Shown here: positions 22,597 through 30,210 of the stretch, one piece after another
How the letters are laid out: every line of letters begins with the position of its first letter
Position numbering within the stretch: the stretch's first letter is position 1
DNA from: CAYVUM01 sp964454795
GTDB lineage: Bacteria; Pseudomonadota; Alphaproteobacteria; Rhodospirillales; Defluviicoccaceae
Assembly (NCBI GenBank): GCA_964454795.1
Contig: CAYVUM010000027.1
Span: 1 to 34,161, forward strand
Direction: 5' to 3'
DNA: 34,161 nt
The notes under the pieces: generated by a model
Databases searched by the model: none
Told to the model about the DNA's origin: nothing
What the model saw: only the letters and a program-made list of their open reading frames with translations
Program-made: the position numbers and the translations under genes

Positions 22597-22962
22597 TCAC
22601 ATCCCGCCAAGGACCAGAGGAAAGGTCACCTCGACCGTTTCGTCACCGGGACGGTACTGGCAGGCGAGACGCACTTCATAGCCTGGAGGCGGCGGATTGG
22701 CAAGGCGGCTGGCGGCCTCATGGAGCGTTTCCGGCGGGGTCGGCGGCTGAACCGTGGCCGGGCGGCCGAGCGGATAGCGCACCTCTACCCGGCAGGCGCC
22801 GCAATCCCCCGACATGCACGAAAACAGCATCGGAACGTTGTTGGCGCGGGCCAGTTCGAGGAGGGTCGGGCGGTCAGCGGCCGGGCCGGCGGCCTGCGTC
22901 GCCGGCAAGTCGATGATGACAGTGCGGCTGTGTCCGCCGCTGCGGAACGTGATGGTTCCCAT
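22597..22962 (-). CDS. [2Fe-2S] ferredoxin
   Basis: A 121-residue soluble electron carrier of the plant-type fold. The cluster ligands are Cys49, Cys54, Cys57 (CMSGDCGAC) and Cys101 (RLACQY). A Pro-rich insert of about 25 residues (VQPPTPPE, NPPPPGYE) lies between the third and fourth ligands. The start at 22962 is chosen because GGAG lies about eight bases upstream, and the upstream extension is not protein-like. It lies 183 bases after the SDR gene on the same strand but is separated from it by a terminator, so it is probably its own unit. Redox partner unknown. Confidence 0.88.
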   Translation of the reverse strand: MGTITFRSGGHSRTVIIDLPATQAAGPAADRPTLLELARANNVPMLFSCMSGDCGACRVEVRYPLGRPATVQPPTPPETLHEAASRLANPPPPGYEVRLACQYRPGDETVEVTFPLVLGGM

Positions 22963-23029
22963 GGCCAGTCTCCGCGGAGTCGGGCCGGTGCAGGCGGACA
23001 ACGCAAGCCCCGGCCCTGGACTACAACCT

Positions 23030-23062
23030 CCGGCTCCGCGCCATACCCCCCGGCTCCGCGCC
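23030..23062. repeat. Short direct repeat
   Basis: CCGGCTCCGCGCC occurs at 23030-23042 and again at 23050-23062, a 20-base period, in the gap between the SDR and ferredoxin genes. No meaning is evident. Confidence 0.5.
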
Positions 23063-23082
23063 CTAACGTGGAGGTCCGGCTG

Positions 23083-23122
23083 AAAAAGATCAACCGCCGC
23101 GGCGGCGGGCCACCGCGGCGGT
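23083..23122 (-). terminator. Intrinsic terminator after the SDR gene
   Basis: On the minus strand a perfect 10-bp stem (ACCGCCGCGG / CCGCGGCGGT) with a 10-base loop is followed by TGATCTTTTTC. It lies about 24 bases after the SDR stop; a clear rho-independent terminator. Confidence 0.75.
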
Positions 23123-23145
23123 CGCTTCCGGTCCGGTTCGGGGAA

Positions 23146-23907
23146 TCAGCCCTGCATGCGCAGGGCGCCATCGATGCGAATGGTCTCACCGTTGAGGTAG
23201 ACGTTCTCGCAGATGTGCACCGCGAATCGGGCATACTCGTCCGGATCGCCCAGCCGCGATGGGAACGGCACGGAGGCGCCCAGGCTATCCTGGGTTTCCT
23301 GGGGCAGACCGGCCATCATCGGCGTGCCGAAGATGCCGGGGGCGATGCAGACGACCCGGATGCCGGAGCGGGCGAATTCGCGGGCCGCCGGCAGGGTCAT
23401 GCCCACCACCCCGGCCTTGGAGGCGGCGTAGGCCGACTGGCCGCGCTGGCCTTCGAAGGCGGCGATCGAGGCGGTGTTGATCAACACCCCGCGCTCGCCC
23501 GTATCGGGCAGCGGATCGGCGGCGATCATCTCGGCGGCCACAAGGCGCATGACGTTGAAGGTGCCGTTGAGGTTGATGTCGACGACCTGGGCGAATTTTT
23601 CCAGCGGCAGCGGCCCCTTCTTGCCGACGATGCTGGCCGGCGGCGCCACCCCGGCGCACTGAACGCAAATCCGGGCCACCCCGTGCGCCTCACGGGCCTT
23701 GGCGATGCCTGCTTCCACTGATTCCGGCGAAGTCACGTTGACGATGCAGGCGACGCCGCCGACCTCGCCGGCCACCCGGTTCGCGTTCTCTTCCGCCATG
23801 TCGAAGATCGCCACCTTGGCACCGGCCTTGGCCAGCGCCTTGGCTGTCGCTTCACCGAGACCCGAGCCGCCGCCGGTGACGATCGCTGCCAGTCCGTTGA
23901 CATTCAT
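23146..23907 (-). CDS. Short-chain dehydrogenase, 3-hydroxyacyl-CoA dehydrogenase type 2-like
   Basis: 253 residues of the classical SDR fold. The cofactor motif TGGGSGLG is at 11-18, an acidic FDM at 35-37 favours NAD over NADP, and the catalytic set is Ser147, Tyr160 and Lys164 (YAASK). CAG at 84-86 replaces the common NNAG, as in the HSD10-like group that oxidises short 3-hydroxyacyl-CoA. The C-terminus GETIRIDGALRMQG also matches that group. The start at 23907 has AGGGGAG six bases upstream. It is downstream of the thiolase gene on the same strand with 242 bases between them; the two would do successive steps of beta-oxidation. Confidence 0.9.
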   Translation of the reverse strand: MNVNGLAAIVTGGGSGLGEATAKALAKAGAKVAIFDMAEENANRVAGEVGGVACIVNVTSPESVEAGIAKAREAHGVARICVQCAGVAPPASIVGKKGPLPLEKFAQVVDINLNGTFNVMRLVAAEMIAADPLPDTGERGVLINTASIAAFEGQRGQSAYAASKAGVVGMTLPAAREFARSGIRVVCIAPGIFGTPMMAGLPQETQDSLGASVPFPSRLGDPDEYARFAVHICENVYLNGETIRIDGALRMQG

Positions 23908-24149
23908 GGTTTCACTCCCCTTGAGGTTCCCCCGGAACACGACCGGGCGTTAGTGCTGGATGGGAGACGGCCCGTTCTCCGCCCGGATGCCGCCCATGAA
24001 CGACCCCGACGGCCGGCCAGCCGGCGCTCCCGCGAACCAGACGTGTTGGACCCCTGCGTGGTGACGTGGATGGCGTTCTGGGCGACAGGCGGTCCGGCGG
24101 GCGCGACTCCCCGGCGGACCGTCGCCGCAATGGACGTTCGTACCGCCGG

Positions 24150-25346
24150 TCAGGCGGCCAATTCCACGGCCATGGCCGTCGCCTCGCCGCCGCCGATGCA
24201 CAGTGCCGCAATGCCCTTCTTCAGGCCCTTTTGCTTGAGGGCGTGCAGCAGAGTGACGATGATCCGCGCACCGGAGGCCCCGATCGGGTGGCCGAGGGCG
24301 CAGGCGCCGCCGTTGATGTTGACAATGTCCCGGGGAATGTCGATGTCGCGCATCGCCGCCATGGTGACCACGGCGAACGCTTCATTGATCTCCCAGAGGT
24401 CCACGTCGGTGTTCTTCCAGCCGGCTTTGTCGAGGACTTTGCGGATCGCGCCCACCGGTGCCGTGGTGAACAGGTTCGGCTCCTGACTGTGGGTGGAGTG
24501 GGCGTGGATGACTGCGATCGGCGCGATGCCCCTGCGGTCGGCCTCGGAGCGCCGCATCAGGACCAGCGCGGCGGCGCCGTCGGAGATGGAGCTGGAGGTG
24601 GCGGCCGTCACCGTGCCGTCCTTGCGGAAGGCCGGGCGCAGCGTCGGGATCTTCTCGACGTTCACCTGGAACGGCGCCTGGTCGTTCTCGATGACGGTGT
24701 CGCCCTTGCGGCCCTTGACGGTATGCGGGGCGATCTCGTCCTTGAACGTTCCGCTCTTTGAGGCGTTCTGGGCGCGGGTCACCGAGTCCGTGGCGAATTC
24801 GTCCTGCGACTCCCGGGTGAACTGATACATCTGGGCGCAGTCTTCGGCGAAGGTCCCCATCGCCCGGCCTTCTTCGTAGGCGTCTTCCAGACCGTCATAA
24901 AACATGTGGTCCTTCAACTGGTCGCCATGGCCGAGGCGATAGCCGGTGCGCCCTTTGAGCACCAGGTACGGCGGATTGGACATGCTCTCCATTCCGCCGG
25001 CGACAATGATATCGTGCGAGCCGGCGAGAATGTTGTCGTGGCCGAGCATCGCCGTCTTCATCGCCGAGCCGCACATCTTGGTCAGCGTTGTGGCGCCGGT
25101 GCTCCAGGGAATGCCGGCGAAGTGGGCGGCCTGCCGGGCCGGCGCCTGCTTGAGGCCGGCCATCAGGCAGCAGCCCATCAGCACCTCGCCCACATCCTCC
25201 GGGGGAATGCCGGAGCGGTCGAGTGCGCCCTTGATGGCGGTGGCGCCAAGTTCGGTGGCCGGCACACTGGCGAAGTCGCCGAGCATCCCGCCCATGGGGG
25301 TGCGCGCAGCTCCGACGATGACGATAGGATCTTCCGGCATAGGCAT
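24150..25346 (-). CDS. Acetyl-CoA acetyltransferase (thiolase)
   Basis: 398 residues, usual thiolase length. The enzyme cleaves or forms 3-ketoacyl-CoA. The nucleophile is Cys92 in TLTKMCGSAMK, the catalytic His lies in NGGACALGHPIGASGAR, and the second Cys is in ALCIGGGEA. The N-terminal IVIVGAARTPMGGM is diagnostic. Whether it is degradative or makes acetoacetyl-CoA cannot be settled from sequence; the SDR neighbour favours beta-oxidation or branched-chain acid breakdown. The start at 25346 has GGAGGGAGAG just before it. A GAAC/GTTC palindrome upstream may be an operator. Confidence 0.93.
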   Translation of the reverse strand: MPMPEDPIVIVGAARTPMGGMLGDFASVPATELGATAIKGALDRSGIPPEDVGEVLMGCCLMAGLKQAPARQAAHFAGIPWSTGATTLTKMCGSAMKTAMLGHDNILAGSHDIIVAGGMESMSNPPYLVLKGRTGYRLGHGDQLKDHMFYDGLEDAYEEGRAMGTFAEDCAQMYQFTRESQDEFATDSVTRAQNASKSGTFKDEIAPHTVKGRKGDTVIENDQAPFQVNVEKIPTLRPAFRKDGTVTAATSSSISDGAAALVLMRRSEADRRGIAPIAVIHAHSTHSQEPNLFTTAPVGAIRKVLDKAGWKNTDVDLWEINEAFAVVTMAAMRDIDIPRDIVNINGGACALGHPIGASGARIIVTLLHALKQKGLKKGIAALCIGGGEATAMAVELAA

Positions 25347-25683
25347 GTTTCTCTCCCTCCTCCGGCAGCGGAATGACACGGATGGTGTGTTGTAACCAGT
25401 TCAAGAACTTGTTCTGTTAGCTACCACGGTCCCCGACGCGAAAACAAGGCCGACACACGGCGGCCCGACGCGAACGCGTCTCGGTTTCAAACCTTGGCGG
25501 CGATTTCGATCAATGCTGCCGACTCTTGTGTTGAGCGCAGCCAGGAGTTTGAATTCCGAGCCGGTGAACGGCGCAGTGCGCCGGGAAGGATGCGCAGGCG
25601 CGACCGACACTGTAACGTGGCCCCCGCCCTGCACATCCAAAGAGCCCGGCCAATTGTCAACCATCGCAACGGAACGCCCCCCC
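25347..25683. other. Divergent region between thiolase and glucosidase
   Basis: 337 bases with no gene. It holds the palindromic site at 25399-25415. The frame upstream of the glucosidase is open through part of this region but does not look like protein. Confidence 0.5.
25399..25415. promoter_or_regulatory. Candidate operator before the thiolase gene
   Basis: GTTCAAGAACTTGTTCT contains two overlapping palindromes, GTTC-AA-GAAC and AGAAC-TT-GTTCT, about 55-70 bases before the thiolase start. The site suits a TetR- or GntR-type repressor. It is not a standard alphaproteobacterial LexA box, since its GTTC repeats are eight, not seven, bases apart. Confidence 0.35.
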
Positions 25684-28395
25684 ATGACTGATGACGCCGA
25701 GCTCGACGCCGAACGCCAGCGCCTGGAACGCCACCGGGCCGGAGCCGAGGATTGGCGCCTCTGGGGACCCTATCTGTCCGAGCGGGCCTGGGGAACGGTG
25801 CGCGAGGATTACAGCGAGGGCGGCGATGCCTGGTCGTTCCTGCCCCACGACCACGCCCGTTCCCGGGCCTTTCGATGGAGCGAGGACGGTCTCGGCGGCC
25901 TTTGCGACGAGCAGCAGCGGCTGTGCTTCGCGATCGCCCTCTGGAACGGCCGCGATCCCTACCTCAAGGAACGGGCATTCGGTCTCACCGGGCCGCAAGG
26001 CAACCGGGGCGAAGACGTCAAGGAAATGTACTTCTACGTCGATGCCACCCCGAGCCACGCCTGGCTGCGCTATCTGTACAAGTATCCGCAGGCGGCGTTC
26101 CCCTATCAGGCGCTCCTTGATGAGAACCGCCGGCGCGACCGCCATCAGCCGCCTTTCGGCCTGATCGATACCGGTGTGTTCGCCGATAGCCGGTACTTTG
26201 ATGTGGAGGTGATCTATGCCAAGGCCGGCCCGGCGCAGGTCCGGATCCGGATCATCGTCAGCAACCGCGGTCCTGAGCCGGCAACGGTGCACCTGTTGCC
26301 CACCCTGTGGTTTCGCAACACCTGGTCGTGGGGCGATCCGGAACCGATCCCGACGATCCGCCCCGCCGATGTCGCCGGGGAGGCGGCCTGGGCCGTGCGC
26401 TCGGAGCATTCGACCCTCGGCCTCTATCACCTCTACGGCCGGCATCGCGCCGACCTGCTGTTCACCGATAACGAGACCAACAACGAACGGCTGTTCGGGA
26501 CGGCCAACTCCACCCCTTACGTGAAGGACGCCTTTCATCGCTATGTGGCGGGCGGCGAGAGCGGAGCGGTCAACCCGGACCGGATCGGCACAAAGATGGC
26601 GGCGTTGTCTGTTCACCGGATCGGGCCCGGCGACCATACCGTTGTCGACCTGGTGCTTTCCGACCAGCCGCTCGAGACGCCGTTCGCCGGCTTCGGCGTC
26701 ACCCTCTCATCGCGTGAGTCGGAGGCAAGCGTGTTCTATGAGCGGCTCCTGCCCGACGCCACGCCCCAGGATCACCACATCCTCCGCCAGTCGCTGGCCG
26801 GGATGATCTGGTGCAAGCAGTTCTTCCACTATTCCGTGGAACGATGGCTTCGCGGTGATGTGTATCCGCCGCCTGACAGCCGCTGGTTCGGCCGTAACCG
26901 GCAATGGCGGCACCTTGACGCCCACGATGTCATTTCCATGCCGGATAGCTGGGAGTACCCCTGGTTTGCTGCCTGGGACCTGGCCTTTCACTGCGCTGCC
27001 CTGGCGCTGATCGATGTGGATTTCGCCAAGGACCAGATCGAGTTGATGCTCTCCGAGCGCTACCTCCATCCCAATGGGCAGATCGCCGCCTACGAGTGGA
27101 ACTTCTCCGACGTTAACCCGCCGGTCCATGCCATGGGCGCGCTCAAGGTGTTCCGGGCCGAGCGGGTCCAGCGCGGTGACGCCGATCTCGACTTTCTCAA
27201 GCGGGTCTTCCACAAGCTGCTGCTCAATTACGCGTGGTGGATCAACCGCAAGGATGCCGACGGCCTCAACGTTTTCGAGGGTGGCTTCCTCGGCCTCGAC
27301 AATATCTCGGTGTTCGACCGTTCCCACCCGCTGCCGGCCGGATATAGCCTGAAGCAGGCCGATGCCACCGGCTGGATGGCGATGTTCGCCCTCAACATGA
27401 CGGTGATAGCCCTGGAAATTGCCACCCGGGACAACGTTTATGAGGACATCGCCATCCAGTGCTATGAGCAGTTCCTGGCCATTGCCAATGCGGTCGGTGG
27501 TCACGCCGAAGCCAGCTGGCACCGTGGCGTGTCCCTCTGGGATCCGGAGGCTGGATTTTTCAAGGATCTGATCGTCTCTCCCGATGGCCGCCACCACCGG
27601 GTGGACGTCTATTCCATGGTCGGGCTGATCCCGCTGTTCGCCACGGAGATCGTCGACCGCCGCCTGCTGGCCAGCGTTCCGCGGTTCGCTGACGTCCTGG
27701 AGCGCCAGAAGGGCGGTATGTTCCTCGGCAACGTGATCTGCGCGTGTCCCTCGGCCGTCAACGACCGCGGCGAGCATCTTCTCTCGCTTGTCGATCACAC
27801 CATGCTGCCGCGGATCCTCGACCGCCTGTTGCGCGAGGAGGAGTTCCTCTCGCGCTTTGGCGTGCGCAGCGTCAGCCGGTGTCATGCCGACCATCGGGAT
27901 TTGGGCAACCTCCCCGGCGTCGGCGAGGCGTTGATCGAGTATGTCCCCGGAGAATCCAATTCGCCGCTGTTCGGCGGCAACTCCAACTGGCGTGGACCGA
28001 TCTGGATGCCGGTGAACTACGCGCTGATCCAGGCGATCGAGAAGTTTCAGCGGTTCCTCGGTGACGGCTTTACCGTCGCGGCGGCCTGCAAGAACGGCGA
28101 ACAGCTGACCCTCAACCAGATCGCCACGCTCATCGCCGAACGGCTTGTCGACATCTACCGCCCGGATGCCGGCGGGCGCCGGCCGGTGTTCGCGGACCAG
28201 GCCAGCTTCCATTCCGATCCGCACTGGAAGGACCTGCTGCTGTTCCATGAATACTTTCATGCCGAAACCGGCGAGGGGCTGGGAGCGGCGCATCAGACCG
28301 GCTGGACCGGCCTGATCGCCAATCTGGTGATGCGGCGCTATCGCAAGGATATCCCGGCCTTCTGGAGCCAGCGCCGCGCAGCGGCGGCGGAGTGA
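25684..28395 (+). CDS. GH63/MGH1-like glucosidase
   Basis: A large 903-residue cytoplasmic enzyme without a signal peptide. The N-terminal part (about 1-330) is a beta-rich domain opening with ERHRAGAEDWRLWGPYLSER, and the C-terminal half (about 370-890) is an (alpha/alpha)6 barrel of the GH63 or mannosylglycerate-hydrolase-like type. Conserved blocks include EYPWFAAWDLAFHC, AAYEWNFSDVNPPVHA, DATGWMAMFALNM, SNSPLFGGNSNWRGPIWMPV and TGWTGLIANLV. Members are usually annotated as glucosidases, but the substrate of this branch is uncertain; glucosylglycerate or a similar compatible solute is one possibility. It is followed by an MFS gene 113 bases later in the same direction. Confidence 0.88.
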   Translation: MTDDAELDAERQRLERHRAGAEDWRLWGPYLSERAWGTVREDYSEGGDAWSFLPHDHARSRAFRWSEDGLGGLCDEQQRLCFAIALWNGRDPYLKERAFGLTGPQGNRGEDVKEMYFYVDATPSHAWLRYLYKYPQAAFPYQALLDENRRRDRHQPPFGLIDTGVFADSRYFDVEVIYAKAGPAQVRIRIIVSNRGPEPATVHLLPTLWFRNTWSWGDPEPIPTIRPADVAGEAAWAVRSEHSTLGLYHLYGRHRADLLFTDNETNNERLFGTANSTPYVKDAFHRYVAGGESGAVNPDRIGTKMAALSVHRIGPGDHTVVDLVLSDQPLETPFAGFGVTLSSRESEASVFYERLLPDATPQDHHILRQSLAGMIWCKQFFHYSVERWLRGDVYPPPDSRWFGRNRQWRHLDAHDVISMPDSWEYPWFAAWDLAFHCAALALIDVDFAKDQIELMLSERYLHPNGQIAAYEWNFSDVNPPVHAMGALKVFRAERVQRGDADLDFLKRVFHKLLLNYAWWINRKDADGLNVFEGGFLGLDNISVFDRSHPLPAGYSLKQADATGWMAMFALNMTVIALEIATRDNVYEDIAIQCYEQFLAIANAVGGHAEASWHRGVSLWDPEAGFFKDLIVSPDGRHHRVDVYSMVGLIPLFATEIVDRRLLASVPRFADVLERQKGGMFLGNVICACPSAVNDRGEHLLSLVDHTMLPRILDRLLREEEFLSRFGVRSVSRCHADHRDLGNLPGVGEALIEYVPGESNSPLFGGNSNWRGPIWMPVNYALIQAIEKFQRFLGDGFTVAAACKNGEQLTLNQIATLIAERLVDIYRPDAGGRRPVFADQASFHSDPHWKDLLLFHEYFHAETGEGLGAAHQTGWTGLIANLVMRRYRKDIPAFWSQRRAAAAE

Positions 28396-28508
28396 TCCGG
28401 CCCGCGGGGACTCTCAGCATCTGGGGGCGATAGCGCCGGAGAGGCTGCCCGCGCGGCCTGATGGCGCGTTCAGAGCGGAGAACCCATTGTACCAGGTGGT
28501 CGTCAATC

Positions 28509-29744
28509 ATGTCTGAGCAACCCGGAGGGCGGATCCGCCCCGGCAGCTGGTCGCCGACCGCCCCCGGCGTCGTCGTGGTTTACGCTGCTGCTGTGTTGCA
28601 GGGACTGACAATGGTCAGCTTCCCGGCCCTCGGGGCGGTCCTCAAGCACAGCATCGCCCTCGACGACGCTGGCTATGCGAGCATTTTCCTGCCGCAGATC
28701 GCCTTCGCGATCATCGGCGCGGTCAGCGGCGGATCGCTGGCGCGGCGGATCGGCCTCCGGGCCCTGCTGAGCCTGTCGCTGGTCTGTTTCGCCCTTTCCC
28801 AGGGCCTGCTTGCGCTGAGTGTCTGGGGGCCGCCGGGACTAGGCTATGCGGTGATCCTCGCGGCGACGGCTTTTCTCGGCCTGGGGACGGGCCTGTTCGG
28901 CGCTCCCGTCAATACCTATCCGGCGCTGTTCTTCCCCAACAACATTCATGGCTCGGTGGTCGCGGCCCACACCGCCATCGGGATCGGCCTCGCCGGCGGC
29001 CCGCTGCTCACCGGTCAGGCGGTGGCCGCCGGTTTCTGGATCGCCTATCCGATCGCGGTTTCCCTGGTCTGCATCGCGGCGGCGCTGGTCACTCAGGCCG
29101 CCGCTCTGCCTGAGGAAGCCCCGATCCTGGAGGCGGCCGAGGGCGATGATCCCGACGACGGGCGGGAACCCATCGGTGACCCGCTGTTCTGGGTGTTTGT
29201 GGCGATCGCGCTGCTCTATGCCTTCGCCGAGGGGACCTTTGCCAATTGGGCAGTGATCTTTCTGACCGAAGCCCGCGGCGTGCCCGAGGAAGCGGCGGCT
29301 CTGGCACTGTCGGTGTTCTGGGGGTCTCTGGTTGCCGGCCGGCTGGTGGTTTCGGCGATCGTCGCGCGGGTCCCGCCACGGCTGATCTGGCAGACGCTGC
29401 CGGTCCTGATGGCTCTCGCCTTCCTGGCTCTGCCGCTGGCTGCCAGCCCGGCCGGCGGGGTCGTGGTGTTCGCGCTCGCTGGACTTGCCTGTTCGGCGTT
29501 CTTCCCGCTGACCATCACCCTGGCCGCGGAGGTCTATCCGCGGGTCGTATCCTGGGTCTCATCGATGCTGATCGCGGCGCTGATGGTGGGCATCGGAACC
29601 GGCACCGTCCTGATCGGGACGCTGCGCGAGGCGCTGGCGTTCGACGACCTCTATCGGCTGTCGGTGCTCTACCCCTTAACCATGCTCGCTCTCGCCCTTG
29701 TCGTGGTCCGGCGGCGGCGTCCGGTTGCCCGGCGTCCCGCTTGA
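28509..29744 (+). CDS. MFS transporter
   Basis: A 411-residue inner-membrane transporter with about 12 helices and a central polar loop (EEAPILEAAEGDDPDDGREP) between the two six-helix halves. The motif-A equivalent GGSLARRIGLR follows helix 2. It resembles the fucose-permease-like and YbjJ-like MFS group by overall feel, but its substrate cannot be read. The start at 28509 (MSEQPGG) is chosen because protein-like sequence begins there; the ribosome site is weak, so the ATG at 28461 is not excluded. It may share a transcript with the glucosidase gene, which would suit uptake or release of a sugar. Confidence 0.85.
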   Translation: MSEQPGGRIRPGSWSPTAPGVVVVYAAAVLQGLTMVSFPALGAVLKHSIALDDAGYASIFLPQIAFAIIGAVSGGSLARRIGLRALLSLSLVCFALSQGLLALSVWGPPGLGYAVILAATAFLGLGTGLFGAPVNTYPALFFPNNIHGSVVAAHTAIGIGLAGGPLLTGQAVAAGFWIAYPIAVSLVCIAAALVTQAAALPEEAPILEAAEGDDPDDGREPIGDPLFWVFVAIALLYAFAEGTFANWAVIFLTEARGVPEEAAALALSVFWGSLVAGRLVVSAIVARVPPRLIWQTLPVLMALAFLALPLAASPAGGVVVFALAGLACSAFFPLTITLAAEVYPRVVSWVSSMLIAALMVGIGTGTVLIGTLREALAFDDLYRLSVLYPLTMLALALVVVRRRRPVARRPA

Positions 29745-29790
29745 TCCGGGATCAGGGACAGAACCATTTCTACCGGGCATGCATATTGTG

Positions 29791-29987
29791 CATAGGCGGC
29801 TTGCGGTGTTTTTGGGTTTCGCGGGGCAACCGGACGGCGTATACACGACGGTAGATGTTGCATTGCAGCATCGAGAGTTTCGGGCGCAACGCTCGAATCC
29901 AGGGCTCGTTTCCGACGGGTCCTACGTCTCCCAGACGTGAAGCCTCCCTGCTTAACTTGCCGGGCTTTCCAAGCCCGGCAATTTTTT
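29791..29987 (+). ncRNA. Possible structured RNA with intrinsic terminator
   Basis: About 200 bases after the MFS stop that hold no gene but many stems: an outer pairing of GGCGGCTT (29795-29802) with AAGCCTCC (29940-29947), and inner hairpins at 29815-29831 (GGTT/AACC), 29855-29871 (ATGTTGC/GCAGCAT), 29872-29895 (CGAG/CTCG with GTT/AAC inside) and 29924-29938 (ACGTCT/AGACGT, perfect). A textbook terminator closes the segment. It could be a free-standing small RNA or a long structured 3' end of the MFS mRNA. It lacks the hallmarks of SRP RNA, tmRNA and RNase P RNA; a 6S-like RNA was considered but cannot be shown. Confidence 0.4.
29957..29987 (+). terminator. Rho-independent terminator
   Basis: A perfect 11-bp stem (TTGCCGGGCTT / AAGCCCGGCAA) with a TCC loop followed by six T residues. 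On the other strand no T-tract follows, so it acts on plus-strand transcripts. Confidence 0.9.
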
Positions 29988-30210
29988 CAGGCCGGTACCC
30001 GGCGCGCGGGTTGGCTCCCCGAAATGCAGCAATTAAGGCGACGGAATGGCAAAGGGGCGGCGCCCACCCTCCTGGCAACGCTGCCAGCGAGCGATGCCGG
30101 CAGCGTATTGCACTGCAGCGACAACTTCCTGGTTCGCGGTCCGGGGCCTGGCCCGGGGCTGAACGGCAGGCGACCGTCCAGACCGCCGCGCGCCGGGCCG
30201 CCCCGCCGTT
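29988..30210. other. Gap downstream of the EF-G-like gene
   Basis: No gene. A perfect 6-bp hairpin CTGGCA-ACGC-TGCCAG (30072-30087) and an overlapping CGCTGCC...GGCAGCG pairing could end the minus-strand EF-G-like transcript, but no T-tract is present. Confidence 0.4.

Noticed and set aside
25399..25414. SOS (LexA) box before the thiolase
   Set aside because: The alphaproteobacterial box needs GTTC-N7-GTTC; here the gap is eight bases, and a thiolase is not a typical SOS gene.
29745..29987. Identification of the structured segment as 6S RNA
   Set aside because: No conserved 6S sequence block could be confirmed by eye, and the neighbours are not those usual for the 6S gene. It is kept only as an unnamed candidate.
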